A DNA stretch of 64,000 nt from the NCBI GenBank assembly GCA_948099385.1, contig CANUEZ040000028.1:5061501-5125500 (forward strand), read 5' to 3'. This stretch comes from Fasciola hepatica. Its lineage: Eukaryota; Platyhelminthes; Trematoda; Plagiorchiida; Fasciolidae. Below, piece by piece: positions 12,276-26,053 of the stretch. Below the pieces are notes generated by a model. That model did no database searches. It had not been told where the DNA came from and saw only the letters and a list, made by a program, of their open reading frames with translations. The position numbers and the translations under genes are program-made. The stretch's first letter is position 1, and each line of letters opens with the position of its first letter.

Positions 12276-15200
12276 TTCCTTGTTGTCCACCCATGGCCTA
12301 CACGTCTACATGATATAGCATCAACTTATCTAGTCAAGCCAAGTAAATACATTATGCACCGTTAGAGATGATAATCAGCTGTCACATTACCACACAACAT
12401 ACTGAGAATGATCGTAGATAAAAGAAATTCAAAGGAGCATCGCTGTGGACGTAACAAACTTGCATCGAATTAACAATCGTCTCTCGAGATAGACATATTT
12501 CTCAAACCCAAATTTATATGGTCTTTTCCAAATAAATTAGTACGATAACAACGGAGTCTCTATGTCTGCACAAAGGTGTATGATACCGAATTCTTACTAG
12601 AAAGTTCGTAACCTCAGTTGACACTGATAGCAAAGGTACACGTGGGGAAAATTTTCCAGCTGTTTAGCATCGACGGTCAGGCTGTGAATGTGTGCAAGAC
12701 GGAGAAATCATCCGTCTAACTGAAGCATCCTTTGATGCGCGCCCTTATCTATTACACTGTATAGTTTAAAGATGACTGGCGCTCAATAACTCAAGAGTAT
12801 TGTTCATTTACTTCGTCCCTATTCACTTGCTCCGTCTTCTATGTCAGAATCCTAGACGTATTCTGCCGTTACTCCATGTAGTCCTTTTCAGGCTCCCACA
12901 ACCGGCAAACTTCATCATTTTATACTAGGCCTTTCCCATCCAGAGTGATTTCCCGGGGTTATCGCTGGACTGTCTTTAGTCTCTTAGCGAGTGGAGTTTG
13001 GTGGAATGTATAATTGCAAAATCCTTGAAGTGTTGCTCAAATTATTGGGTTTGAAATATTTAAGTTGTATTTGACTAAGGGGTCAGCCTTTTAGTCTGTT
13101 GGGATAACCGTACTTAAGAAAGTACCGAATCCGCGCGAGGAGTCTATTATAGTATTTTCTGTGATGTCCTTGCATCAGTTTATAAGATTCGGGCATAACC
13201 GGTTGGAGAAATGGAAACGCGAATGTAAACTATGAAATTTATCTTTATGAAAGGGAAAAATTACAAATCCAAATAGCCGACGATTGACTGTATGAGCATG
13301 AAGTGAGCCCATGGTAGTAAGCATACGGATGTGTTGTTACAATACAAAAGTTCCGTGACAACATTTTTGAATGGAAGTAATGCACATTCTCGCCGAATGT
13401 CTTTCGGCTACTTCCCGAACTGTCTTTGTCCTCTTTTCGGAGGAAACGTTCGCTGACCTTCTAATGCAATTTACTGGTACACTCCATTAAACAAGAAAAT
13501 ATGCTGTAAGGAATATGTGCTGGCCGTAAGATGTTGTTGTCTTGCTATTAGCTAGAGCATTATGTTGACATTATTCTCCGAAATTCAGATCCTAGTTACA
13601 TACATCGTTTCAGATGTGCAGACTAAAATGTTGCACTCCACTCTGATTGGCCCAGTCGATGGCTTGTGGACCTCAGGATTACAGTGACGCTTTTAACTAT
13701 GTGGAAGGGGGAAAGATATTTCGCATTCTTGAAGAGGGTGGTGTTCACTCCTGGTCCACGGTTTTACTGACAGATTGCGTTGAAAATTGTCAGTACTGTA
13801 CGCGCTACTACAATAGGGTTTCCTCGTTCTTACCTTCAAAGTTGGTGTTCTACAAGATGCAATCATACCATCTTTTCCCATTTTTCACTTAGCTGCTCTC
13901 TACAGCCACTTTCAGTAACTCATTGCCTACCAGATATTCTAAAGATGAAGTATTTGGTATGCCACACCCTAAAAACCGTGTGTTTAGCTTTCTGCAGTAC
14001 AGTGTCTCAAGCTTCTTCGAGCGGTCTTCGAACCACAACCAGGTGGTTAAATAATTCTTCGTAATGTGTAGTTTTATTTTTTCATCTTCTAAAGAACTAC
14101 AGGTATACCAGCGTTGTAGAATCTATTCCATGTGTACGTATGAATGGAAATGACATGATCTAAGATACGTCAGTAAAAGTACCTTGGTGTAATCCAGACA
14201 AAATACTTGAGAAGGTTAAAGCATATTTTCACCGTTTTTGCAGAGTAGGATGCTCAACTTCTTATGCAATACGTCTTAAATAGTTCTCTTTCGGAATATG
14301 TTTAAATAAATGTTCTTTATTTTTTGCTTGCATCCAGCCAGACTGGCTTTATAGGTTTCCTGTTATATTTCCAGGTCTACTTGTAAAAGACATCAAACTG
14401 GAATCCCTGTCGCCCTGTGGATATATGGTTTCACATCATTCCAAAGTGTGCTTCACACTATCTCGAAAGATGTTAGCTAACACAACAGCTTCAGTGTGAC
14501 CTCGTCAAATAAGCTGCTACTTCTTCTGCTCGGTCAAGTCATAAACAGCTGTTTGCTCTCACAGTAGAGTACAAATATCCAGTCGTGCTCTATCATAGGA
14601 AATTCCTTAACAAACCTGGTCGGACGTTAGATGAAATGAGACGTGTGCGCCTCTGATTTCCTTAATAAACGCTACTTGGTTTTGTGACAGTTGAATATTC
14701 ACCTCTCGAGACGGATAAAGTCTCTACATGGCCTGATGTGATTTTACATGAAATACTGTAGACCACTTAGTTGTAGGAGGGAAGGCAGGAATAAACAGTT
14801 GACTCGCTGAATTCACTCACCTATGCCAGCGTATTGTTATGATTGTGTCCAAGTCAGGCGTGGTAGCATTACAGTCATTTCTGGCAATCATCACCTCTGT
14901 TGCCACTGCATGTGTAAACTATAGTTTATCACCCCGAACTAAGCTGTTCCTGATTCGGCAGCCAATCAGATATATGCTCGTGTGAATCTTTCCTGACCGT
15001 GTCTCGCTCTGTACTCGTTGCCCTGCAAGTGCCCGTAAAGTCTCTGTGACTAGTGACTTTGGTCTTCGGATTATTAACGAAGCATCATTCGATTCGCTGT
15101 TTCAGTCGACAATCGCGTCTGGTCGCCATTCGTCTCGTTAGCCCAGCACGCTAGCCAATCGGTACGATCAGATTAGTGAACTCAAAAGGCCATGTCATCT

Positions 15201-16362
15201 CGACTGGTGATGAAAAGCTTGCAGTAAGAACGCCAATCCCAGCGATCAAAAGTCACTAGAATTTTATTTTTTGATTTAGCTCTTCTAAGTTTGATGCTGT
15301 GTTTCTTTATTGGATGCCTAGAGTATTACTTTTGCTCAAGACAGTTCCAAGTTCTCTGTTAAGTTGCTATAACTTGGGTGTGGAATTATCCTGTGGTTCT
15401 GTTAGTTGCAAGTTTTCTAGATAATTAAACAGTACAACTAAAGGGTAAATTGACGCATTGTTCATCAGTGGTTGGCGAGTTTATGATGATTTCACACGAG
15501 GTTTTCAGTGCATCATCGTTCACTCATTATAGATCAGGATAAAAGGTGCGGTTCGAACAGCTGATCAACTGTGATCAACCAGTGTCGTTTAACAGTATGA
15601 TTTTACTTCAGCAAGTTGCCATTTGAAGAAAAATCATGGGGCACATTTGGCAATGAACATTATCGTTTAGTTTTGACTTGGGTAGATTCTGTCATATCTT
15701 TGATTAGGTCAACATTCGGGTGGTTCCATCGGTTTGCATAAGTTTTACTTCGTAGTATGCTGATGGTTCTTTTCTGCTTGGTTTGGGTAAACAAACCTTT
15801 GTGTTTGAAGAGCACTAGCATTATTTAATGTGTATGTCCAATGCCTGCGTTGAGCGGAACCTCCATATTATGGAACGGGAACTTCATCTTCTATTGTTCG
15901 TCTACTCTCCCATCAAATTGCTGGATTTGTACCAAATTGGACGGTGCAAATGATCACGTTTTGAAAACCCAGAACGATATAAATAAAACAGACGGAATAC
16001 ACTGATTCGCAAAAATATTTTTTTCTCCATGCATTATAAACCGTTGCGTGCAGAACGGGGGGACGGGGTTGTGTGCTCAGTTTATCATAGAAACCGTAGT
16101 TCTGCGGTTCACGTTTTAGCGGGCTACGTAGCTGAATGCGATCTGCTTGACGATAGTCTGCATACACAATATGTTTAACAAAAAAGGTTTCGGTTTTGTA
16201 TGAAAGCTTGCACTGAAAAAAGCGACAAAAATTAGGGAAGCCAAATCAGAGGGTGATTTACATTGCGGGGTCTGGTATGAATAATTCTTATCGAAATACG
16301 GTATGCGCTCCATGCAAGATCAACTGGTGAAATTCGAAAGCAGCGAGCTGAGCTGTAGGATC

Positions 16363-16421
16363 GTTTGTTTGTTTGTTTGTTTGTGTGTGTGTGTATGTGT
16401 GTGTGTGTATGTGTGTGTGTG
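16363..16421. repeat. (GTTT)n then (GT)n microsatellite
   Basis: Five or so GTTT units run into GT repeats broken by two GTAT. A short TTGG run follows at 16478-16495. Confidence 0.95.
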
Positions 16422-18607
16422 CTTCCAGTGGCTGTCTGACTATCTGATCGGTTACTTGGTTGAATGGTTGGCAGACTGATTGGTTGGTTGGTTGATCGAT
16501 TATGACTGTGGTGAGAAATATATCATGTGCATGCTCGTGTATATGCTCATGTAAGTTTGTGTGTTCAGAATTCTCAGAAAAAGAAAAAAGATAGCAAACG
16601 CAATAAACCACAAAATAATGTAGATAATTTAAAAGAAGCTTTATGAATCAAAGCATTACTCGGAAGATCTTGTGCACAAATCTTCATTCCGTTCGCCACT
16701 TTTTTACAAAGAAAGCTGAGAGTGAGACGCCATTCTGTCTGCACATCATCATTTCTGTTTCACAGAAGAACAATAGGGTCGTTGATCGGCCGAATGGATA
16801 GACAAATGAATGAATACAAAGCTGGCGGACTGCACGAGGGGCACGTTCATGAATAATAAATTCCAGGGCCATTTAGGATGTACGCCTTTGGGTTGACGAA
16901 AGCATGTAGTTGAATGTTCTTCCGGGGCACCTGGAACAAGCACATACCGCGGAGCGAAAAGTACGCAGTTTTGGCTGCCTTGAGTGGGGAAAATCTAAAA
17001 CATTGTGGACATATTGTGCATTTGGTGGTCCAAGGTGTTTTGGCGCGACATGAGGTAGGCACAGCTGATGGTTTGATTTGCACAATCGCGAAACGGACAG
17101 TGGGGCATAGGAGTAACGAGGGTGGAAAGGGAAACTGCGCCTTGGGATGAAGGTGGTCCCGGTGGTCCCGGTAGCGACGAGTATTTTCCGCAGCAGGAGG
17201 CACTTGTAATAAGCAATAGATAAAAAGCAATGATCTATTGGTTTCGAATGAGGTTTTAACATATTTTCGCACTGAATCGGAATGTTCCAAAACTCTGCAT
17301 GGTAAGAAGTATAACTACTGACTTCTTTGAAAAGAACCCGAATTTTAGGTACTATGAATATTCCCGTTTCCGTTATAAATCATTCATCGAAATATCACCA
17401 AGCTGAACAAAATACAACAAGACTTATGTGTAGTAGTCCGTTTAAGTCTCATCCGTGAATACGAGAAACATATACAGGTGCTTGTGAGGAAAACCAACGC
17501 GTTCAAGCTGCACGACTAAAAAATAAAGAGCAAAACAAAAAAATTTTGCAGCGTAATCTGATCTGAAAACCGGAGTTTTGTCTTTTGAAAGTATGACGAC
17601 TATCGGCTGACAGTCTTGGAAAAACTAATGAGATCTGCAAGATTTCAGAAGCACTGAAAGATATTTAACGCTGGAATAAAACAATCCGAAAGCTTTAACT
17701 ACAAACCAAAGTGCAATTGAAAAAAATCCAAAACCGCTACTGACGATCACCAAATAGAACTTGGTATTACCTTATGGGGCTCTGTCTACGAGTTCGCGAA
17801 ATAAGTCATATTCCGCTGTTCAAGGTATTACACGATAGTCAAAGTACAGAAGCTTCCGCTATTTTTCAGCTTGCTTGGGAGCACAGTCGGAATTGAAGAT
17901 CAACAATTTCTCCGGTTCATAAATACATTGAATGCTAAGGTATTCTACAGAAAGCCAAATTCCCACTTACTGCTAACACATGGAGTTTGCAGTGTTGTTG
18001 CGTGCCCCAATTAAGGGATAATGGAATCACAGCCACACAGTGAGAAAAGTAATATGGTGATGGAAGCGAATAAACGTAAAGTGTTTTCTCTTCGGTAAGA
18101 ATAATGTTGTGATGTCTAATCACTCTAGTGCACGATACTGATCTTCGGACCGTCAGTAAGTACCACTTGGCATAGAAAAGATAAACTTGGAACAAACAGG
18201 ATTGTTCTAACATATCCATCATCCGACTTCATTTTGTAAACAATGCAGCATGGTCTAAAAATTGAGAATATTTGAAGGAAACCCGAAATCTCATTAGACT
18301 TCACAACCACTGATAAGACGTTCTTCGCTTTTCGGTTATCCTGGCTGTAAAGGAAACTCCTCACCTCGTATTACGCCGTATTACTAAATATAACTGTTTT
18401 AGTATGACTGATAGGTTTGAGATCGGTTAGTAGAACAGACGGGAGGTTTTTCAAAGACCCATGCCAAGTAGAAATCTTATCGGAATTTCCCTGTTTTTTG
18501 TACAAAATCTGGCACTGCAAAGTGTGCGTCTTCAAACTGGTTCGACTTAACATCTGTCCATATCCCCTGTCGTCCAATGAGAGATCTATTGCTGCTACTA
18601 CAACTAG
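16422..18607. other. No confirmed gene, overlapping open frames at 16.85-17.29 kb
   Basis: Several frames of 70-147 codons overlap on both strands between 16847 and 17290. One minus frame includes GPPGPP from a short GGTGGTCCC duplication. None has a coherent domain, so no gene is called. Confidence 0.4.

Positions 18608-18695
<88 letters not shown>
18608..18695. repeat. (TAC)n microsatellite, about 29 units
   Basis: A pure TAC run. The poly-Thr, poly-Val and poly-Ser frames crossing it have no other coding support. Confidence 0.98.
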
Positions 18696-19178
18696 GCCAT
18701 GCGAGTAAGACGTGAACAAAAATCCAACCGCCCACACTCATTTATACACACTCATACGCACACAACATAGAGATCACACACTTCCTTCAATTGACTTACC
18801 GGTAGTATCAGTGTGTACCCCCATCTGGGCCAAGTCATGCGATTTGAAAGAAAGGCATACGTGCGCATATTACCACATAACCGCTTAGAGGTGCAACCTC
18901 ATCACTAAAGAAGGACCACATTTTCGCTGCGCCCATCGATGAACGCGTACGGATTTACCGCTTCCAGCCCACGCAAACTTACAACAGAAAGGGACACAGT
19001 AGATCAATATATCACAAACCAACACACAGGCTCGTCCATCCCATAAAACGAGGTTCTATTTTGTCCATTGCACACTGCTGGTGTTTGTTTTACGAGTTTG
19101 GCTTCAAACATGGTGCATGTGTGAATACCGTCTACTCCGCGGTTAAAGGAACAAACAAAAATTCAAGTAAACAGATTA

Positions 19179-19364
19179 TTTATTGTTCTACACCCATTTA
19201 CAAGTCCCCAGCCCACAGTGTGCTACTCCTGCACAACTATCCAGACCCTGATTACGCGAAGCCGAATAAGAAAAACCATTTCAGACAAAGTAAAACATTG
19301 TATATGATAACGTAGACGAAGACTAAGCACACAGGTGACATGAGATACAATTGCCTCTTTTAAT
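19179..19364 (-). terminator. Candidate polyadenylation signals for the giant gene
   Basis: Downstream of the candidate stop on the minus strand there is ATTAAA at 19364-19359 (about 345 bases after the stop) and AATAAA at 19184-19179 (about 525 bases after). Either could serve as a poly(A) signal. Hexamers like these are common by chance, and no transcript supports them. Confidence 0.25.
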
Positions 19365-19708
19365 CAAAATCATGTGTCGATTCCGAATAGAAAAGCAGTT
19401 GAAGAAGATACAATTGATAAACGCTTCAGTTCTTGGCAGAGTGAACTTTACGCAGCAGTTCAAGATGGGGGCAGTGATCAATTATTTGCCCACTTTGTCT
19501 AATTATACTAATGGGTTGGAGGCCCCATTTGGGACAGAGCCTTTTACTACTGCTTATAGGATGCCATCTCATGAATCCGATTTGAGGACAGTTTGAGTAA
19601 TGATTAACATAAAATAAATGATAAGACACACAAAAACTCACTATTTCTGAGTAGAATATTTCTTGAGGTTAAACATCGATGGTGCTCCTCAACTTGCGGG
19701 CTGATACG

Positions 19709-19914
19709 TCACGATTCGGAGTGACGAGAGCTTTTGCTGAATAATGCTGTGAACCGGTTGGAGCTTTTTGACCGAGGTCGATTGCCCTTGGGTTCTTTGA
19801 TCTTCTGCGCATCACGATCTTTTTCTTTCCGCCGCTTCTTGGCCTCTTTTTTCGAGGAGTTTGTCGCTCGCTTGGATTTGAACTTGGTTTCTGTTAACTG
19901 ACCGTTAGCGTCGT
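19709..19914 (-). CDS. Candidate 3'-terminal coding exon of the giant gene
   Basis: The minus strand holds 67 codons plus two bases ending in TGA (19709-19711). They encode a very basic segment with KKEAKKRRKEKD, KEPKGNRPRSKS and FSKSSRHSES. It begins after CCAAG at 19919-19915, and a pyrimidine-rich stretch (TTTCCCTCTC) lies about 50 bases further upstream. The first two bases complete the phase-1 codon left by the donor at 30573, making Asp. The Lys/Arg/Ser composition resembles the C-terminal unique region of the giant protein. No start codon precedes the segment and an in-frame TGA lies just upstream, so it is not a separate short gene. Direct splicing to the giant exon is inferred. Other small exons may lie between, and the acceptor is not strong. 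Confidence 0.5.
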
Positions 19915-22900
19915 CTTGGTACGGTATTCATTTGATTAATAATTGGAACGGTGGTTTGAGAGGGAAATCATCAACACGTAAAATAGGCGGCTGATATAAA
20001 ATCATAAACAAACACACGATCGGTAGAAAAATTTTAACTTTGATGCGAAGTCCTTTCCCATAGTTTTCTACCCTTATCATTACACATCAAACCGGAATCT
20101 GCTAAACTGAGGATACAGATTATTAGCTCCAATACATACCTTTATTCCTATAGTATTCTAAACAAAACAACATGTTTCGATCACTCAGTTTTGCCAACCG
20201 ATATATGATTATCTCGGGGAAGATAACAAGTCAATAGACTGAATGATGAGAGTGAATGAAGTTCCTGGTGTTCGATGTTACGTTTAAAGAATTAATATCC
20301 TCGCCAATTCGAGAGCAAAGAAGAACGAGAACCGCCTGATGGTAAATCAGGTTCAGACGGGTGTTTACGGTATATGTGGTGCTAACAGCGGAGTTTCACA
20401 CAACGGTAAACATAGGTGGTCAAGCTTTCTCATGCAATTACTTAAAATCAATAAGGAAAACACGACCGAAATTCCCACGATCGCGGGGAGAAAATGAAAA
20501 CATTTTAAGCGACAGGTGACAGGTGAATAGTAGAATAAAACAGAGAAGGCAGACGTTTTGAACAGAGATGTTGATTATTGACTGTGGGGTTTGGAATGTT
20601 TACAGAGTACGACTGTGTGACTACGGAAGAAGTTGTGTGGCAAAACCGACGTAGCTTGACGCCGATGATGTCTCATATATACTTTATGTAAATCACCCCG
20701 TAGACAGCGGAACTGAATACTAAAGTGTGTGTGGGAATGAGAAAACGAAAAAGGCTATCGGTGCTATACACGGTGAACACAGACTGGTGAACAAGCTCGT
20801 TTCCAGCGATTCATACTTCTTCCATTATATCACAACACATTATTAATAATACTATATGTATCTTTGAGCTTAGATTTGAGTCAGGCTGTATGGTAAAGTA
20901 ATTAAAGTACCACAAATTTCGAATAACTTAAAACTCAAAGAGGTCACTAATTATAAGTTGTGCCAAGCGAATTCACCGTTCGTGATGACAGAAATGACGG
21001 CAACATGATGCAAAAGCGGAGTAGCACTTCAAAGTACTCCAGAAATACTATTTATGATATTGGTATGTTGCCCATTGCGCTCATAGTTGCTTGGAAAGGC
21101 CTAACCACGGTGTAATGTGCTATGCATTGAGAAATAACAATGTGAAGCTAACTAATATATTTGAATTATCACCGTGCTTCACTTCTTTTTGGACAGTTAC
21201 AGTTTAATCTATTTCCACTTGATCACCTTCTTGGCAAGTTGATGTAAACCGAAATTTTTTTTTGAACGAATCACCCAAATCATTCCATTCACACTTACGT
21301 AGCGATTAGGTAGTGCACACAAAATTACGGTACTGAATGACCCAATATAATTCTTGGTTTACACATATAGCCTAGTCGGCCCCTTCACAAACTTGCCATT
21401 GCGGAAAGGCTTGGTCATTTGGAATCCTATTTTTACACCTAGGGTTTGCACAAAATTACATCCATTTTCTGTAACTGACAGCTTCGTTTAGTCAACCACA
21501 ACGAGGATGTCAATCATGAGAGGATGATTTCGGGTCATTCCCATGTTTACACTAGCCTAATTTTGCAAGCAGTTTATTGTGCGTCAATAAATTCACATTT
21601 GTGTGTTTGTGTGTAAATGGTCAGCTAGAAGAAGGTGAATATGGTCTCAATGCATTCCGGCTGGAAACATGAAAGCGAGCAACGAACGGTAAACGGTGCG
21701 CTCCAAAAGATTCTTGTTTTCCAATTCTGGACTAAATTTTCCCGATCGATTTTTAACCTTGGTGGTCCCAACAGGTGTTGTTTTAAGAGCACATCCGTAT
21801 TTATATCAATTCAGTCGGTTGCACAAGAACGAAATCAATCTATCCAGAATAACAAAACTACTTATTTGCATCGTAATCGCCCGGTCCATTTGCATGCAAC
21901 CCGTATTTGGTTGGAAGATGCAATCACGTGTAACTTGAATCATTTTACTGCATTCAATTCATCTAACATAATCGTTTTCACTGTCGCTCCATAATTGACC
22001 ATAATTGATTTTGAATAGTTAACTACTTACTTACTGGTGAGTAGCATGCATACTCCACGATATGTAATGAAAGACGTTCAATATTACGACAACAGTAAAG
22101 GGACGACAGCACGTACTGGGGAAATGCCAAGCTAAAACGCTGAGACAGCGCTGATCTCAGTCAAAGACTGTAATGGCAGTGAAAACAAGCTCTAATCACA
22201 AACGGAAGTTAATGACAATCTAACCGTACAATGTGCCCTTGATGCGACCAAAGTACAAGTCCAAATTTGCACTTGATCCACAGTAAAAGTGCAGGAAAGA
22301 AAAGTGAGCACCGATAGTACTAACCCGTAAATTCACGTGACCGCAATGAGAGGGCAAAAATGATGCGGCTGAAATGCAGGATCTCCGCCACATCCAAAGC
22401 CTTGCCAGTTACTTTTACCGAGAATTTCGGACTCATTAAGGGCCACGTAATCACCCAGAAGATTGCGGGGATCACAGTTCCGCCCAAATGAGAACCCACA
22501 ACTCACTGTGTGTGTGTACCTTCGTGTTGTTACGATGGCAGAAATAGTGAAATAATGAGGCCTCATTTTGCGGAAAAGTATATCAACGTCTGTTATCGTA
22601 GTCTCAAATGCATCAGTATGACACTCGTGAGGATTTATGTTTCGTGGTTTTAGAGTATACCAGTGCTCCTAGGACGTTCGTTTCTGACAGGCATGGAGAG
22701 ATGCAGATTAACACCTTTGTGATAACTTCGTATCCGACCTAATTGTGCTTGGTCGATGAGGGAATATAAATTGATTCAACTAACTGCATTCTGTTACCCT
22801 GCCTAATTTCTCTCTTTAGTCTCCTCAATATGGACCAAAATTGATCCCTTTGCATCATTCATTGTTCTAACCTGGACTAATTCAAAAACGAAAGTCGGCT

Positions 22901-23180
22901 AGGTTTTGCAAAAACTGTGAAGCAATGCATACACCCAAATTTCCATCACGTGAACCCCCAGCTCACTTCAAGTTTCCGTCATATTCCCCGTACATTTGAA
23001 CCATATAATTCATGCTTGCGAGATATTCAGTAACTACAATCGAGTACCGGCCCGACTTGCCTTTGATTTTCGATTGAGGCCTGTTACCTTCCGGGACGAG
23101 CTTAGCACTGTCACCTCCAGACTAATTTTACAATCTTCGTTCTACAAAAGGCGATCCTCGAGCTGTTTTGGATATTGGCC

Positions 23181-23250
23181 CCGGCGGAGCGCTATGGCTG
23201 TAGGATTGGGATGTCTGTGGTAGGAGGTACGAATCTCAACAAAGTCCGCC
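23181..23250 (+). repeat. tRNA-like remnant
   Basis: GCGGAGCGCTATGGCTGTAG followed by GTGGTAGGAGGTACGAATCTC resembles a degraded tRNA-derived head with box B GGTACGAATCT. Weak. Confidence 0.25.
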
Positions 23251-23940
23251 CACTTTATGGTGGAAGAGACCACTCTCTATCCCTCTGTTATGTCAAGGTT
23301 CGTTTCTACGCCTGACCGATAAGTTCTAAATATTAACTTTCAAGATTAAAAGGAACATTTCTCCCTGATAAGGCGGTGGCTATCTCTTGTTATGGCTGCA
23401 CCCCCACCCCTGCCACTATACTTGTGCACGGAACAGTCACTACGGATGTATGGCTTTCGCGAATATTGTTCGCCTACTGGCTTGATTATCTGTATACTCG
23501 TCGGCTGTTGGGTGGACCGTATAATGCGCAACCAGAAGAGCTTAAGTTAGTAAACTCAAACGTTTCCTTATTGTTATTAGCAACAGATAGCAGATAAATC
23601 CCGGATTTTTGTATTTCTACGATGTTCAACGTCTGATTGTTGTCAAAGAAATGAAATTGCATATATAAATGCAATACACAACTGAGTGATCATCATGATA
23701 AAAATCTTGATTTGCGCAATTCATAAATGGATGGGTTGTTAATACCGGGCCGTTTGTGCCGACGGTTCGTGATGATCAGTCACGAATGCGATCGATGTGC
23801 ATTCCCATTACAGATCGCCGGCCCAGTGATGTGGTACAACATAAGAAAACGAGTTGTGTAAGATCCCTACATCCAACCGTGACATAATTACAAACCGACT
23901 TCTATGACATGTTTTAATGTCTGGAAAATACCCATTGCAT

Positions 23941-24250
23941 TATATAAAGTCCAGTTCGGCGAAACAATTGTTTTTCAGTAATTCATTATCAAGCTATCTG
24001 CAGATCACATGGTAGACATTAGACAAAACATCATGAACAGATATGGAATAAACACCAATCATGGACAAGGGCTTGTCAGTCGAATTATCCTTGTCACATA
24101 AAGGGTTTATCTAGCTGACACCATCTAGGCGACTGGACGGTAGATTCATGCAGCCTTGATCAATCTTGGGCCATGGGATTTGGAGTGCGCGGACCAAACG
24201 CTTTTGGGTGTACATATCAGGGGTCGACCTATTTAATCCAATTGCCTCGG
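23941..24250 (-). repeat. Inverted left arm of the Penelope-like element
   Basis: The reverse complement of this stretch matches 26673-26985. Over about 250 bases read side by side (24001-24250) I found no difference. The outer 60 bases differ at one indel and the final bases. Similarity weakens beyond 24250, with an extra 11 bases or so near 24260-24275. The arm contains the end of the endonuclease frame and the 3' non-coding end, in minus orientation. Confidence 0.9.
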
Positions 24251-24291
24251 ATATCTCTAGAGTGCGCAAGGGAAATGCGCAACTGTAAATG

Positions 24292-24387
24292 GCTTGAGAA
24301 TGAACTACTGAAAAACAATTGTTAGGCCGAATAAGACTTCTATATGATGCAGTGGGTATTTTCCAGACATTAAAACAATCAATGAAC
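24292..24387 (+). repeat. Third short Penelope 3'-end copy, head-to-head with the left arm
   Basis: Carries ACTGAAAAACAATTGTT and TATATGATGCAGTGGGTATT, a diverged copy of the element's 3' tail in plus orientation. The reverse complement of 23910-23999 matches it, including the following GGTATTTTCCAGACATTAAA, which the right arm at 26985 does not have. The region 23910-24387 could therefore fold into a stem of roughly 90 bp with a loop of about 290 bases. Confidence 0.7.
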
Positions 24388-24567
24388 CAATAAATGGGGA
24401 AAGGACTGAATCAATTCCTAAATTTCTCCGCGAAACGCGCTGAGGTGAACACTATTCTTCAGTTTTTAATCAGCTGTGTACATTGAAATCAGTATCCGAA
24501 ATGATGCTGGAAATTTCTCCAACGACATCGAGTCTATCCAAATAGTAAATCACTACTGCGCTGTGTA

Positions 24568-26050
24568 TTGAATCAACGTGACACTACGTTCCAAACTGTC
24601 GGAATAGGAACAGAATATTTCACAACCTTAGCACTTCATAGATTGCTTAAATGGAGACTTGAAAGTTATGCTTCATGGTTACACCGGGACTATCCTGGAG
24701 TGTTGAAAAAGAGAGAATCAAAATGCATTAACGAAAGGGTTGCAGACCAAGACTCCTAAGTATATTTTCGCTAAGCAACCCAATTGGTTCGTGCACATCT
24801 GTTCTAACTTGCATTTGAGTGATCATATGATCAAGGCCTTATCACTTGGTCCTAAGATCTGTATCCCTACGAGAAAACGTGAAAAGTTTGATTGCGAGCT
24901 GCATTTCAAAACTCTATATTCTCAGACTCAAGGGTTGATGTCGACATATGATGAAGTCTTAAAAGAACTCAAATCAATCCTAGTGAATACTTTTGATTCA
25001 TATTGAAAAATTACCCCGATAATACAAAGGCCAGTCAAAAAAGAGCATTTAGAAGCAGTGAAGGAACTGTTGGATAACAAAGATATCTTACTGAGCAGAC
25101 CTGACAAAGGTAGCGGAATAGTGGTGATGGACAAATGTGACCACATTGAAAAACTCACAGCAACACTGAATGATGAAACCAAGTTCAGCACTAGTCCTAG
25201 TGAGGAAGATCCAACTCAATAGGTTGAACGCCTTATAACAGCTACTCTGAAACACATGAGGAATGCCGATTTTGTTCTGAACCCACTGTATGAGCAGTTG
25301 AGACCCACGGGATCTACCATCTCCAGGTTGTACAGACTCCCCAAGATCCACAAACCTAGAACGCTGACTCGCTCCATACTATCAATGATAAATTTACCCT
25401 AACGTAATGTCACTAGGTTGTTATCTGAGTCACTTGAACTAATCAAAAACATATGGTTATACATAGACTTGAGGACACATTTGATTTCATAGAGCGAATG
25501 AAAGATGTCAATATCCAGGACAAAATAATATTTGCGCTTGACGTCGAGTCTCTGGTCACGAATATACCATCAATGGAGACTATCGACTTCGCGTGGAACT
25601 ACATAAAATCAATGTTGGTTTACCACTAGAGGGTTTGCGCGAGTTCTTGCTTCGATGCACATTTATTGTTCAATTCCTACTTCATGAAACTTTGTACAGA
25701 AAACGAGATGATGTGCCATGGGATCACCACTAGGTCCACTTCTTGCCGACGCATTCCTCGCAAAGTAAGAAAGAACCACGCTGAAGTCTACAACTGACAG
25801 CTTTGAACATTACTATGGCTATGTGGATGACATATTTTGCGTGAGTGGCGTTAATCGTGACCTGGTTTTTGTGCAAACATTATTTAGTGGGTTACACGAG
25901 GCAATACTCTTTACAACTGAACGCTACACAAACAATTAACCACCGTTTCTCGATGTGACTTTTACGAGAGTGAAGGATGGTCGGATCCAGCGAAATGTGT
26001 ACTGAAAACAAACGTGGAGCGGTCAGTACCCCAATTTCAACAGTTTCGTT
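24568..26050 (+). pseudogene. Penelope-like reverse transcriptase, broken
   Basis: Recognisable pieces are LSRPDKGSGIVVMDK (about 25092-25136), YRLPKIHKPRT (about 25331-25363), the motif A stretch FALDVESLVTNIPS (25531-25572, Asp codon 25540-25542), a GSPLGPLLAD-like stretch near 25725-25755, motif C YYGYVDDIFC (25811-25840) and PPFLDVTF (about 25940-25963). The YxLPKIHK box and LDVESLxTN are typical of Penelope-like reverse transcriptases. Stops occur around 25006, 25220, 25400, 25628 and 25938, and there is at least one frameshift. The catalytic Asp residues are still encoded, but the frame is not continuous. Confidence 0.8.
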
Positions 26051-26053
26051 AGT

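Larger units (their letters stand above)
11331..16362. other. Mostly featureless, old-transposon-like sequence
   Basis: Follows the CR1-type scrap. Pyrimidine-rich sequence up to about 11.95 kb may be its decayed continuation. The AATAC repeat and a tRNA-like remnant lie at 12.1-12.3 kb. No coding unit was recognised from 12.3 to 16.3 kb. Confidence 0.4.

Noticed and set aside
16847..17290. Collagen-like gene suggested by GPPGPP
   Set aside because: Only a single short GGTGGTCCC duplication. No continuing Gly-X-Y pattern and no collagen end domain in any frame.
18371..18770. Poly-Val, poly-Thr and poly-Ser frames
   Set aside because: They are artefacts of the TAC microsatellite.
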